From NCBI GenBank assembly GCA_017495165.1, contig JAFEII010000016.1, forward strand, positions 124,001 through 188,000: a stretch of DNA of 64,000 nucleotides. The letters run 5' to 3'. Of the stretch, positions 1 through 11,117 are shown in pieces. The notes beneath the pieces were generated by a model. That model was not told the DNA's origin. It was given only the letters and a program-made list of their open reading frames with translations, and made no database searches. Position 1 is the first letter of the stretch; every line of letters begins with the position of its first letter. Both the position numbers and the translations under genes were made by a program. The DNA is from Hydromonas sp. GTDB lineage: Bacteria; Pseudomonadota; Gammaproteobacteria; Burkholderiales; Burkholderiaceae.

Positions 1-43
1 GTCGCATGAGCTGCATTTGTTAGAGCAGATTTTAAAAGGTTAA
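1..43 (+). CDS. dnaA: Chromosomal replication initiator DnaA, C-terminal end (partial)
   Basis: The frame starting at base 2 reads SHELHLLEQILKG and then a TAA stop at 41-43. This resembles the extreme C-terminus of beta-proteobacterial DnaA, just after its DNA-binding domain IV. The position directly upstream of dnaN and gyrB fits the usual dnaA-dnaN-gyrB origin order. Only 13 codons are visible, so the call rests mainly on context and the rest of the gene lies outside the window. Confidence 0.72.
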   Translation, partial: SHELHLLEQILKG

Positions 44-259
44 GGTTGGCTGATAACGTGTGCGTAAGTTGGTTTTATCTGTGGATAAGTAAAGAATAAC
101 TTTTAATAAAGAGTCTGTTTCGGTTTTTATTCATTTCTGTGAACATGTCATCCACAGGGAAAAATGTTGTGTAAGATAATGATATTGTTATATAAATTAT
201 TGTTATCCACAAAATATTGTTTGATTAATAGTAATAAAAGAAATTAAAGGAAAATCATT
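44..259. promoter_or_regulatory. dnaA-dnaN intergenic region with DnaA boxes
   Basis: This 216-bp AT-rich spacer holds two perfect DnaA boxes (TTATCCACA): 203-211 on the plus strand and 80-88 on the minus strand. A one-mismatch box, TCATCCACA, lies at 148-156. The stretch from about 160 to 245 is very AT-rich. DnaA boxes between dnaA and dnaN are common near bacterial origins and also serve dnaN transcription control. Whether this is part of oriC or only a DnaA-regulated promoter cannot be decided here. A ribosome-binding site AAAGGA lies just before the dnaN start. Confidence 0.6.
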
Positions 260-1372
260 ATGGAATTTTTAAAGTGTCGCAAAGAAAGCTTGTTAACCCC
301 TTTAACCGTTGTGAGTGGCATTGTTGAACGCAAACACATTATTCCTGTTGTTGCGAATGTTTTGCTCACGCGTGAAAACAAAAAAGTTAGTTTAACGACG
401 ACGGACATTGAAATCCAAATTAAAACCTCACTTGAGGTTGAAATCGAAGGTGATGACGCACAGCTCACGGTAAATGCCAAAAAAATCCTCGATATTTTGA
501 AAGCATTGCCAGATGATAAAGATGTGAAATTAAGCCTTGCTGAAAACAAACTGAGCGTTGCCTCTGGTAAAAGCAAGTTTAATTTGCAAACCTTACCTGC
601 AAGTGATTTTCCTCAAATTAAATCAACGGGTGATTTTGTCAAAGAAATTAAATTGACCCAAAAAGTGTTTAAAGACTTAATTGGTAAAGCCTATTATTCA
701 ATGGCTGTACAAGACATTCGCTATTATTTGAATGGCTTGCTCATCATTTCTGAAAACAACCAATTGTCTGTTGTTGCAACAGATGGTCATCGTTTGGCCT
801 TTAGTGGTGTGACGATTGAGTCAGATTTGGGTGCGAAGAAAGAAATTATTTTGCCGCGTAAAACAGTTATGGAGCTGCAACGTTTGTTGTCTGAAACGGA
901 TGATGAACTGAAAATTGATTTAAACGATACCCAAATTCGTTTTAGTTTTAATAACATTGAGCTCACCTCAAAATTGGTTGAAGGTAAATTCCCTGATTAC
1001 CAAAAAGTCATTCCTCAAAATTACACCAAACACATCGAAATCAATCGCACATTGTTGCAACAATCGCTGCAACGTGTGGCGATTTTAAGCAATGAAAAAT
1101 TCAAAGGCGTGCGCTGCTTGGTGGATAAAAACAGCATGAAAATCACATCAACCAACACAGATCAAGAAAATGCATTAGAAGAACTGGATATTACCTACGA
1201 CAGCGATGCGCTTGATTTGGGCTTTAATGTGTCTTATTTATTAGACGTTTTAAGCCATCAAAAAGCAGAAAACATTGTGTTGAATTTAGGCGATACGGCC
1301 AATCAAAGTGTTTTAATTACAACGCAAGAAGACGCTTCTTTTAAATATGTTGTTATGCCAATGCGCATTTAA
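260..1372 (+). CDS. dnaN: DNA polymerase III subunit beta (sliding clamp)
   Basis: The 370-residue protein has the usual length of the beta clamp, the ring that tethers DNA polymerase III to DNA. Family features are visible: an N-terminal segment reading LTPLTVVSGIVERKH, the VATDGHRLAF motif of the middle domain, and the C-terminal end YVVMPMRI. The C-terminal VMPMR is the conserved part of the pocket that binds polymerase and other partners. The start ATG at 260 is preceded by AAAGGA. Its place between dnaA and gyrB is the conserved origin order. No anomaly is seen. Confidence 0.97.
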   Translation: MEFLKCRKESLLTPLTVVSGIVERKHIIPVVANVLLTRENKKVSLTTTDIEIQIKTSLEVEIEGDDAQLTVNAKKILDILKALPDDKDVKLSLAENKLSVASGKSKFNLQTLPASDFPQIKSTGDFVKEIKLTQKVFKDLIGKAYYSMAVQDIRYYLNGLLIISENNQLSVVATDGHRLAFSGVTIESDLGAKKEIILPRKTVMELQRLLSETDDELKIDLNDTQIRFSFNNIELTSKLVEGKFPDYQKVIPQNYTKHIEINRTLLQQSLQRVAILSNEKFKGVRCLVDKNSMKITSTNTDQENALEELDITYDSDALDLGFNVSYLLDVLSHQKAENIVLNLGDTANQSVLITTQEDASFKYVVMPMRI

Positions 1373-1394
1373 GGCACGTCATTTATTTTAATAA

Positions 1395-3898
<2,504 letters not shown>

Positions 3899-4007
3899 GA
3901 TATTCAGTATTAACTGATGTTAAGCAGAGTTTATTATTGTTAGTTCACCCACCCTATTTTGTGAACTGTTGAACTGTTAATTGTTAATTGTTAATCATCA
4001 TAAGACT

Positions 4008-4066
4008 GTAGGGGCGCAATTTATTGCGCCCTTGTACGATGAGGGCTTGATGAATCAAGCCCCTAC
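4008..4066. repeat. Paired-hairpin REP-like element
   Basis: Two adjacent perfect stem-loops are seen: GGGCGCAA/TTGCGCCC at 4012-4031 and GGGCTTGA/TCAAGCCC at 4043-4062. The whole is bounded by inverted GTAGGGG (4008-4014) and CCCCTAC (4060-4066). The design is that of dispersed REP/BIME-type intergenic elements. It occupies the middle of the 345-bp gyrB to yegP spacer (3873-4217), which has no plausible gene. Confidence 0.6.
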
Positions 4067-4154
4067 GATGCCCCTATCACGAATTTTCAACAAAAAATAA
4101 GGTGTGCGTAACATCAGATGTTAAGTATTTAAAGCGATTTGCGCAAAAAAAACC

Positions 4155-4186
4155 AAAAAAAGCGATTCTTAGAATCGCTTTTTTGA
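4155..4186. terminator. Bidirectional terminator between gyrB and the yegP-like gene
   Basis: The stem AGCGATTC/GAATCGCT with loop TTA (4161-4179) is flanked by an A run on the left and a T run on the right. It can therefore act for both the plus-strand gyrB and the minus-strand yegP-like transcripts, which converge here. Confidence 0.8.
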
Positions 4187-4217
4187 TTGCAGGATTTACC
4201 GCAGCACGCACAAAAAA

Positions 4218-4550
4218 TTAAGCCGTTAAATCTTTGATTTTTGTGGTTGGGCCATTGGTTTTAACTGATGCAATGCCGTTGTCACGTGAGGCATCTGATG
4301 CGTACATTTGGCTCGTGCCAATGATTTGGTGGTTGCCTGCTTTTAAGTTGAAATATGGTTTGTCGTTTTTAGCCACTTCACGTGCGTAACGTTCATCCAA
4401 TACGCTGTTGGTTTGCACCGATGCAATGCCGTTATCAGCGGCAGCGCGAGTGGTGTAAAGCTCGCTGGTCAAAATGGTTTCAGCGTTGCCTGCTTTTAAA
4501 ACAAAGCGAAATTGATCGCCGACTTTAGAGATTTCGTACCATCCGTTCAT
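4218..4550 (-). CDS. YegP-like DUF1508 protein (two tandem repeats)
   Basis: The 110-residue protein contains two copies of the DUF1508 (YegP) repeat, at about residues 3-50 and 56-103. Each runs from a FxLKAGNxxxI-type segment to DNGIASVxTN. The family is small, cytosolic and widespread, and its function is not firmly established. The second repeat is well conserved (YFNLKAGNHQIIGTSQMY). The gene is monocistronic on the minus strand, convergent with gyrB. Its likely promoter lies in the 155-bp AT-rich spacer to the exonuclease gene (4551-4705). Confidence 0.9.
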   Translation of the reverse strand: MNGWYEISKVGDQFRFVLKAGNAETILTSELYTTRAAADNGIASVQTNSVLDERYAREVAKNDKPYFNLKAGNHQIIGTSQMYASDASRDNGIASVKTNGPTTKIKDLTA

Positions 4551-4705
4551 GATGTGTCCTTTAGTTTGGTGTGGAATGTAAAATGTAACGGTTAAGCGTT
4601 ACGGTTAAGTTGATTCAAACCATAAATTTTTGGATAAAAAGCCATGTGTTGTTCTCCAAAAATCCAAGCGCCGAAAATTCGGGTGCGTAAATTTTAACAC
4701 TAAAA

Positions 4706-5308
4706 TTAAACCAAAGATGATTGGGCGCAAGATTTGTTTTGTGCGCGTAATTGCGCCAACATGGCGCAAAAAATCGCACCTTGCTCGAGCGCATCGTCCA
4801 GCGCAATATGGGTGTGCGGCAAATCGGATGGCAGCCATTCTTTTGGCAAACGCGGTTTAATTGCTTGTTTGTAAGGCAAATCAGTCAAACTCATCGCCAT
4901 GGTTTTCATATCAAGCGCTGACCATGAAAAAGGCGAATCACCTGTGAAACGAATCAAATACCAAAAAATAAAAGTGAAATCAAAACCAGCGGGATAGCCC
5001 ACAAAAACGGGGCTGGTGTCTTTTTTGCAAATCGACTGTATCCATTGCACATATTGTTTCATTGCAACATCAGCAGGCTGCAAATCGGCGCGGCAAGCAG
5101 CCCATGCTTGCGGTTCTGTTGCCCACCACTTCATGGTTTTGTGATGGCCTTTTGCGCCTTCTAGACATTCTAAATTGATGCTAAAAGTTGCCAAAAGCTC
5201 GCCTGCATCCGAATAAGCGGCGCTTGCGAATGACAGCATGGAGTGTGGGCCAGGAATTGGGCCGTCGGTTTCGATGTCGGTTACAAAATAGGTTTCGGGT
5301 TTTGCCAT
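4706..5308 (-). CDS. DEDDh-type 3'-5' exonuclease family protein
   Basis: This 200-residue protein has the three exonuclease motifs of the DnaQ-like fold: DIETDGP near residue 11 (motif I), the GYPAGFDFTF region near residue 105 (motif II), and HTHIALDDALEQG near residue 172 (motif III with the H and D of DEDDh). It resembles small stand-alone exonucleases of the Rv2179c-like type more than the polymerase III epsilon subunit. The substrate (RNA or DNA) cannot be told from sequence. It follows gyrA on the minus strand with a terminator hairpin between them. Confidence 0.8.
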   Translation of the reverse strand: MAKPETYFVTDIETDGPIPGPHSMLSFASAAYSDAGELLATFSINLECLEGAKGHHKTMKWWATEPQAWAACRADLQPADVAMKQYVQWIQSICKKDTSPVFVGYPAGFDFTFIFWYLIRFTGDSPFSWSALDMKTMAMSLTDLPYKQAIKPRLPKEWLPSDLPHTHIALDDALEQGAIFCAMLAQLRAQNKSCAQSSLV

Positions 5309-5375
5309 GATTTGATGTGTTCGTGGTAAGTGGTAAATGGTAAATAATAAATAGTAGTTTTTGAAAATGGGTGAT

Positions 5376-5406
5376 AAAAAACGCCTTGAGTTTCAAGGCG
5401 TTTTAA
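5376..5406 (-). terminator. Rho-independent terminator of gyrA
   Basis: The stem ACGCCTTGA/TCAAGGCGT (5381-5401) is flanked by A and T runs, 14 bp past the gyrA stop on the minus strand. The A tract at 5376-5380 supplies the U run of the gyrA transcript. Confidence 0.8.
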
Positions 5407-5419
5407 AAAGCAACTCCGA

Positions 5420-8044
5420 CTATGCTTGCGGTGGATTGTCATCCGTTGATGAATTTGTTTCAACGCCATCAACATCATCGACCTCGTCTTCCAAACCGCC
5501 AACGGTTTCAACCACTTTTTGCACGCCTGACAATGAATCGCCATCGTCCAAGCCAATCAGCGTGACACCTTGCGCATTGCGCCCAATCACACGCAACTCG
5601 GCAATGCGGGTGCGCACGACTGTGCCACCCGTGGTGATGAGCATGATTTGGTCTGCTTCGGTCACGAGTTGGGCGGCAACAACTTTGCCGTTGCGCTCGG
5701 AGGTTTGAATCGCAATCATGCCTTTGGTGCCGCGTCCGTGGCGGGTGTATTCAACAATCGAGGTGCGTTTGCCATAGCCGTTTTCGGTGGCGGTTAAGAC
5801 AAATTGCTCTTCGTTTTCAGCCACGAGCATGGAGATGATTTGTTGACCTTCGTCCAAATTCATACCGCGCACGCCGCGCGCGCCACGACCCATTGGGCGC
5901 ACATCGTTTTCGTCAAAACGCACCGCTTTGCCTGAGTCCGCAAACAGCATCACATCGTGTGCGCCGTCGGTAATTGCCGCGCCAATTAAGAAGTCGCCTT
6001 CGTCTAAAGTGACGGCGATGATGCCTTTTTTGCGGATGTTTGAGAATTCAGACAGTGGGGTTTTTTTGACCGTGCCCAAACTTGTTGCCATAAACACGTA
6101 TTTGTTGTCTTCAAACGCGCTAATCGGCAACATCACGGTGATTTTTTCATCAGGTTCAAGCGGCAACATGCGAATAATCGGTGTGCCGCGAGAGGTGCGC
6201 GAGCCTTGTGGGACTTCGTACACGCGCGTCCAGTACAAACGCCCTTTGTTGGAAAAGCTCAAAATCGTGTCGTGCGTGTTGGCGACAAATAAGTTTTCAA
6301 TCCAATCTTCCTCGCCTTTGGTGGCGGCGGCTTGCTTGCCACGCCCGCCACGTCGCTGTGTACGGTATTCGGTGAGCGGTTGCGCTTTGATATAACCTGT
6401 GTGCGACAACGTGACGACCATGTCTTGCGGCGTGATGAGGTCTTCGATGTCGATGTCTTCGGCGTTGAGCTCAATGTGTGAGCGACGTGCGTCGCCAAAT
6501 TCGTTCATCACCGCGTTGAGTTCGGCATCAATAATCGCTGTGACGCGTTCGGCGCGGCTCAAAATATCAAGCAAATCAGCGATGTGCAGCATGATATCTG
6601 TGTATTCCTTAACGATTTTGTCTTGTTCCAAACCCGTTAAACGTTGCAAACGCATTTGCAAAATTTCGGTGGTTTGTACGTCAGATAAACGATACAAACC
6701 GCTGGTTTGTAAGCCAAACTCGGCCAATAATCCGTCTGGGCGATACAGTGCGCCGCCGCCTTCGGTGCGGGTAAGCATTTCGCGCACAATAGACGAATCC
6801 CACACATTTGCCATCAAGTCGATTTTGGCCTGTGGTGGCGTGGGCGCGGCTTTAATAATCGCGATGAAGTCATCAATATTGGCAAGCGCAACCGCCAAGC
6901 CTTCTAAAATATGGGCGCGGTCACGCGCTTTGCGCAATTCAAACACCGTTCGGCGGGTCACGACTTCGCGGCGATGCTCAAGGAAATACATAATCATTTC
7001 GCGCAAATTGAGCAGCTTGGGTTGCCCATCAACCAGCGCAACCATATTCATGCCAAACGTGTCTTGTAATTGGGTGTGTTTGTACAGATTGTTCATCACG
7101 ACTTCAGGCACTTCGCCGCGCTTGAGCTCAATCACCACGCGCATGCCCGTACGATCTGATTCATCGCGAATGTCCGAAATACCTTCAAGGCGTTTGGTAT
7201 TGACCATTTCGGCAATGTTTTCAAGCAAACGGCGTTTGTTGACCTGATACGGCAACTCATCAACGACAATCATCTGACGGTTGTTTTTGTCCATGTCCTC
7301 AAAATGCACCTTGGCGCGCATGACCACACGCCCGCGCCCCGTGCGATACCCTTGGCGCACGCCTGTGATGCCGTAAATAATCCCTGCGGTTGGAAAATCA
7401 GGTGCAGGAATAAAATCAATCAACTCATCAACCGTTGCTTCAGGATTGGCAAGCATGTACAAACAGGCCTTGGTGACTTCGGTCAAATTGTGCGGTGGAA
7501 TATTGGTTGCCATACCAACCGCAATCCCCGTTGAGCCATTAATCAATAAGTTAGGGATGCGCGCAGGCAACACCAACGGCTCAGATTCAGAACCATCATA
7601 ATTCGGGCCAAAATCAACGGTTTCTTTGTCAAGGTCTTCTAATAACTGATGGCCGATTTTCGCCATACGGATTTCGGTGTATCGCATCGCAGCCGCCGAA
7701 TCACCGTCAACCGAACCGAAATTACCTTGGCCATCAATCAGCATGTAGCGCAAAGAGAAGTCTTGCGCCATTCGCACCGCCGTGTCATACACCGCTGTGT
7801 CGCCATGCGGATGGTATTTACCAATCACATCCCCGACGATACGCGCTGATTTTTTGTAGGCGCGGTTCCAGTCGTTGTTGAGTTCGTGCATTGAAAACAA
7901 CACACGTCGATGCACTGGTTTTAAACCATCACGTACATCCGGCAAGGCTCGCCCAACAATCACGCTCATGGCGTAATCAAGGTACGAGTTTTTCATTTCA
8001 TCTTCAAGCGAAATTGTGAGAACTTCTTTAGCAAAATTTGACAT
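5420..8044 (-). CDS. gyrA: DNA gyrase subunit A
   Basis: The roughly 874-residue protein is the breakage-reunion subunit of gyrase. It shows the N-terminal SYLDYAMSVIVGRALPD signature, the catalytic tyrosine in AAAMRYTEIRM, and the GyrA-box QRRGGRG that marks the DNA-wrapping C-terminal domain. The quinolone region reads HGDTAVYD, with threonine at the position equivalent to E. coli Ser83 and Asp87 retained. Thr83 is natural in several beta- and gamma-proteobacteria, so this alone does not prove selected resistance. I chose the ATG at 8044 (MSNFAKE) because the family normally starts two residues before FAKE. An ATG six codons upstream (8062) is also possible. The tail is acidic and rich in D, E and S. 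Confidence 0.97.
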   Translation of the reverse strand: MSNFAKEVLTISLEDEMKNSYLDYAMSVIVGRALPDVRDGLKPVHRRVLFSMHELNNDWNRAYKKSARIVGDVIGKYHPHGDTAVYDTAVRMAQDFSLRYMLIDGQGNFGSVDGDSAAAMRYTEIRMAKIGHQLLEDLDKETVDFGPNYDGSESEPLVLPARIPNLLINGSTGIAVGMATNIPPHNLTEVTKACLYMLANPEATVDELIDFIPAPDFPTAGIIYGITGVRQGYRTGRGRVVMRAKVHFEDMDKNNRQMIVVDELPYQVNKRRLLENIAEMVNTKRLEGISDIRDESDRTGMRVVIELKRGEVPEVVMNNLYKHTQLQDTFGMNMVALVDGQPKLLNLREMIMYFLEHRREVVTRRTVFELRKARDRAHILEGLAVALANIDDFIAIIKAAPTPPQAKIDLMANVWDSSIVREMLTRTEGGGALYRPDGLLAEFGLQTSGLYRLSDVQTTEILQMRLQRLTGLEQDKIVKEYTDIMLHIADLLDILSRAERVTAIIDAELNAVMNEFGDARRSHIELNAEDIDIEDLITPQDMVVTLSHTGYIKAQPLTEYRTQRRGGRGKQAAATKGEEDWIENLFVANTHDTILSFSNKGRLYWTRVYEVPQGSRTSRGTPIIRMLPLEPDEKITVMLPISAFEDNKYVFMATSLGTVKKTPLSEFSNIRKKGIIAVTLDEGDFLIGAAITDGAHDVMLFADSGKAVRFDENDVRPMGRGARGVRGMNLDEGQQIISMLVAENEEQFVLTATENGYGKRTSIVEYTRHGRGTKGMIAIQTSERNGKVVAAQLVTEADQIMLITTGGTVVRTRIAELRVIGRNAQGVTLIGLDDGDSLSGVQKVVETVGGLEDEVDDVDGVETNSSTDDNPPQA

Positions 8045-8353
8045 ATTGCGCACGCAATCCATAATTGTTGGTAACTCGTAATTTTAACACGTATAAGCTA
8101 AAAAAATGCCTATAAACGGACAATTAAGCAATGCCGCAACGGTGGGTTTGCTAAAAATCTGTGCATAGAATAAAAAATCGTGGCGCCAAAGTTTATTAAA
8201 ACTGTTGCAAAAATGTAACAATCTATTGCCAATGACCGCACCACCTCGGCCTTTATTAAGGCTCTTATTGTTTTAAGCTGTTGCAGGCATAAAAACTTGT
8301 GGCACAATCTCTAACGCGCGGTGCTGTTTTTTTGTCGTGCAGTGTGTTTTTGA

Positions 8354-8382
8354 TTGCACGTCAAACATCAACTCGTTATAAT
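8354..8382 (+). promoter_or_regulatory. Sigma-70 promoter of the ompA-like gene
   Basis: TTGCAC (8354-8359) and a perfect TATAAT (8377-8382) are separated by 17 bp, about 80 bp before the OmpA-like start. It lies in the 420-bp divergent spacer between gyrA and the ompA-like gene. I see no gene in that spacer; gyrA must also be transcribed from it in the other direction. Confidence 0.7.
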
Positions 8383-8464
8383 CAGCTTTGTTTTAAGTAT
8401 CGCTTAAACAAAGCAACCGTTTTTTCGCAGATAAACTGCTTATTTTCCATAAAAGAGGAGAAAC

Positions 8465-9202
8465 ATGAAAAATTTCGTCAAAGTAGCTACCTTAGCTGCA
8501 ACATTGGCTCTTGCCGCATGCCAAACCAATCCAAACACTGCTGTTTCTCCTAAAGAAGATTCAGTTAAAAGCCGTCATGTAGCCAATACAGAACATCAAG
8601 TATGGACAAGCGGTGACTACAACGCAGCAAATGTTGCTGGCAAACCAACCGACAAATTGTGCTGGCAAACTGGGTATTACCCAGACGGCAATGCAGTTAT
8701 CGGCTGTGATGCAGTTCCTACACCACCTGTAGTTCCAACAGTTAAGCCAACGAATGCAGAAATCAACTTCGATGCCAACGCATTGTTTGATTTTAACAAA
8801 TCAACCATTCGTCCAGTAGGCGCACAAGCGTTGACCCGTTTGGCAACTGCTTTAAAATCAGTTCAGTACGATAACGCGGTTGTGATTGGTCACACTGACT
8901 CATTTGGTTCTGACGCTTACAATGACAAATTGTCATTGCGCCGCGCAGAAGCAATCAAATCATTCTTGGTTGGCCAAGGTTTGTCAGCTACAACCATTTC
9001 TACTCAAGGTATGGGCAAACGTGCGTTGTTGGTATCGCCTGCATCATGCAAAGGCAAACGCGCTGCACAAATCGCTTGCCAACAACCTAACCGCCGTGTA
9101 TCTGTTGGCTTGAACGGTGTTGTCGTTCCTGAAAACAAAGTTGCGGAATGGAAAGCATTTTTGAGCTCAGTTCCTGGCATCAACGTGAACAGTGTTAAAT
9201 AA
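8465..9202 (+). CDS. ompA: OmpA-family peptidoglycan-associated lipoprotein
   Basis: The 245-residue protein starts with a signal peptide ending in LAAC (Cys about residue 19), a good lipobox, so it is predicted to be lipid-anchored. A linker rich in P, T and V follows (PTPPVVPTVKPT). From about residue 97 comes an OmpA-like domain with FDFNKSTI and a GHTDSFGSDAYN...LSLRRAEAIKSFL motif that binds diaminopimelate in peptidoglycan. There is no room for an eight-stranded barrel. The role is anchoring the outer membrane to the wall. AGAGGAG precedes the ATG, and an excellent promoter and terminator flank it, suggesting high monocistronic expression. The adjacency to gyrA and ubiG is known in Burkholderiales. 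Confidence 0.93.
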   Translation: MKNFVKVATLAATLALAACQTNPNTAVSPKEDSVKSRHVANTEHQVWTSGDYNAANVAGKPTDKLCWQTGYYPDGNAVIGCDAVPTPPVVPTVKPTNAEINFDANALFDFNKSTIRPVGAQALTRLATALKSVQYDNAVVIGHTDSFGSDAYNDKLSLRRAEAIKSFLVGQGLSATTISTQGMGKRALLVSPASCKGKRAAQIACQQPNRRVSVGLNGVVVPENKVAEWKAFLSSVPGINVNSVK

Positions 9203-9245
9203 TTTACGATTTTTATAAATCTGTAATTATTCACAAGCATCACAA

Positions 9246-9280
9246 AAAACAGCCCTGCATTTGCGGGGCTGTTTTTTGTT
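9246..9280 (+). terminator. Terminator after the ompA-like gene
   Basis: The stem AACAGCCC/GGGGCTGTT (about 9248-9273) is followed by a run of T. The rest of the spacer to ubiG (9281-9521) is AT-rich and has no plausible gene. Confidence 0.85.
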
Positions 9281-9521
9281 GTGGGCTTCTATAAAAATCC
9301 AAGCAATTGCTTGCTTTGGTAATATTTAGTAACATTTAATCAATCAACGCCGTCATTCTGCCCTTATTCTTAACAAAGTGACGGGCTACCAAAAGCACTG
9401 CTTTTACCCTAAACGAGAATGGCAGCGCTTTGAGCTTTTAGAAGCGCCTTTGTTTTTGCTTTTGTATTTGTGATAATTTGGGCATTACAATACAATTGAT
9501 TTTTTTAAGAATGGATACAAA

Positions 9522-10268
9522 ATGAACAGCGACTCACAAAGCAACGCGGCGAATCAAGCGAACAATCACAATGTTTTAGACAGCGAAATCCAAAAGTTTT
9601 CTCAACACGCTGCCAATTGGTGGGATGAAAGCGGTCCGCTCAAAACCTTGCATCAAGTCAACCCTGTGCGCATGGATTGGATTCAACAGCACGTTGAACT
9701 CACAAATAAAAAAGTTTTGGATGTGGGTTGCGGCGGCGGCATTTTGACCGAAGCCTTTGCAAAAGCAGGCGCGGACGCGGTGGGCGTTGATATGGCTGAG
9801 CAATCGGTTCAGGTTGCGCGTGCGCATGCACACGAAAACTTGTTGTCAATTGAATACTGCGTTCAGACGGCCGAACAGCTTGCATTAGAGCGGCCAGCCG
9901 CTTTTGATGTGATTGCCTGTATGGAAATGCTCGAACATGTGCCAGACCCAGCCGCTGTGATTCAAGCCTGTGCGCAGCTTTTAAAACCGCAAGGATTGGC
10001 TTTTTTTTCAACCTTAAATCGGCATCCGCTGGCGTTTGGTTTGGGGGTTGTGGCGGCAGAATATGTGCTGAACTGGATTCCAAAAGGCACGCATCAATAC
10101 AGCACCTTTATCAAGCCCAGCGAGTTGGCAGGTTTTGTGCGCCAAGCCGGTTTTGATGTGTTGGCAATTTCGGGGATTGGTTATCAGCCATTTGGCGGTT
10201 CAAAATCACCATTTAAACTCACCAAAAACACCGATGTCAATTATATGATTTTGGCCAGAAAGCGATAA
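9522..10268 (+). CDS. ubiG: Bifunctional 3-demethylubiquinone 3-O-methyltransferase / 2-polyprenyl-6-hydroxyphenol methylase
   Basis: This 248-residue SAM-dependent methyltransferase performs both O-methylation steps of ubiquinone synthesis. The sequence shows FSQHAANWWDESGPLKTLHQVNPVRMDWI (in part the UbiG family signature), the SAM-binding VLDVGCGGGILTEAFA at about residues 66-81, and a post-motif FFSTLNR. The family length is about 230-250. The first 20 residues, rich in N, Q and S, are not conserved and the start could be slightly downstream. It is followed after 4 bp by gph, so the two are likely cotranscribed. Confidence 0.95.
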   Translation: MNSDSQSNAANQANNHNVLDSEIQKFSQHAANWWDESGPLKTLHQVNPVRMDWIQQHVELTNKKVLDVGCGGGILTEAFAKAGADAVGVDMAEQSVQVARAHAHENLLSIEYCVQTAEQLALERPAAFDVIACMEMLEHVPDPAAVIQACAQLLKPQGLAFFSTLNRHPLAFGLGVVAAEYVLNWIPKGTHQYSTFIKPSELAGFVRQAGFDVLAISGIGYQPFGGSKSPFKLTKNTDVNYMILARKR

Positions 10269-10272
10269 TCTC

Positions 10273-10947
10273 ATGCAGGCATTTACATTTTTAGCGCACG
10301 GCGTTTTGTTTGATTTGGATGGCACATTGGTCGACAGCGCGCCAGACCTTGCGGGCGCGGCCAATTATCTGCGGGAACAGCGTGGCCTTGCGCCATTGGC
10401 GCTCAGTGATTTACGCCCATTCGCTTCGCACGGCGCGGCGGCCTTGATTGGCGCGGCGCTGGGGATTGGCTCTGCGCATCCTGAGTTTGCTGATTTACGC
10501 CAAGAATTTTTGGATTATTACGCGAGCCATTCAACCACGCATTCGATTTTGTTTGAAGGTGTGGCGCAGATGTTGGAAGAGCTTGACGCGCAAAACATGC
10601 CTTGGGGAATTGTGACGAACAAACACAGCCGATTTACCCAACACGTGGTGGCGCACTTTGGGTTTGACGCACGCACCAAAATCATTGTGAGTGGCGACAC
10701 GCTTGCGCATGCCAAGCCGCATCCTGCGCCGCTGCTTCATGCCGCCGCGCACATGCAAGTTGCGCCGAGCCAGCTTATGTATGTGGGCGATGATGTTCGA
10801 GACATTCAAGCCGCCCGCGCTGCGCAATTTGGGGCCGCAATTGCGGTCTCTTATGGCTATGGTGAGCGCGCTGAGCTACCCAGTTGGGCGGCAGACGCGG
10901 TTTTGGATTGCCCCAGTCAATTAACAACACTGTTGCAAATTAACTAA
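10273..10947 (+). CDS. gph: Phosphoglycolate phosphatase (HAD superfamily)
   Basis: The 224-residue protein has the HAD motifs in order: VLFDLDGTLVDSAPDL (nucleophile and acid-base Asp), a helical cap, IVTNK (motif II), the lysine of HAKPHPAPLLHAA, and MYVGDDVRDIQAARAA (motif IV). It removes phosphate from 2-phosphoglycolate formed during repair of oxidative DNA damage. The ubiG-gph order is the conserved beta-proteobacterial one. It starts 4 bp after ubiG. HAD phosphatases vary in substrate, so the exact specificity rests on context. Confidence 0.9.
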   Translation: MQAFTFLAHGVLFDLDGTLVDSAPDLAGAANYLREQRGLAPLALSDLRPFASHGAAALIGAALGIGSAHPEFADLRQEFLDYYASHSTTHSILFEGVAQMLEELDAQNMPWGIVTNKHSRFTQHVVAHFGFDARTKIIVSGDTLAHAKPHPAPLLHAAAHMQVAPSQLMYVGDDVRDIQAARAAQFGAAIAVSYGYGERAELPSWAADAVLDCPSQLTTLLQIN

Positions 10948-11117
10948 ACGAAGCGTTGTATTTGTACCATTTATTTGCCCCTCTTTAAAACCCCTCCATT
11001 TTTTAACCACATTGTCACAAAACCTCGTTTATAATGCGCCCGCTGTATCAAAAACGGATTTTTATCACACATAAACTCCGTCTTCCTCATTAAAACCATT
11101 TATTTGGAGTCTTTTAT

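Noticed and set aside
6399-7247. A 282-codon plus-strand open frame opposite gyrA
   Set aside because: It is antisense to a clearly conserved part of gyrA and has no family features. Long shadow frames are expected opposite GC-biased coding DNA.
7810-7830. Thr at GyrA position 83 as acquired quinolone resistance
   Set aside because: Threonine here is natural in several proteobacteria, and Asp87 is unchanged. Sequence alone does not support a resistance call.
8110-8307. Minus-strand 65-codon frame in the gyrA-ompA spacer
   Set aside because: It overlaps the expected divergent promoter region and shows no conserved features.
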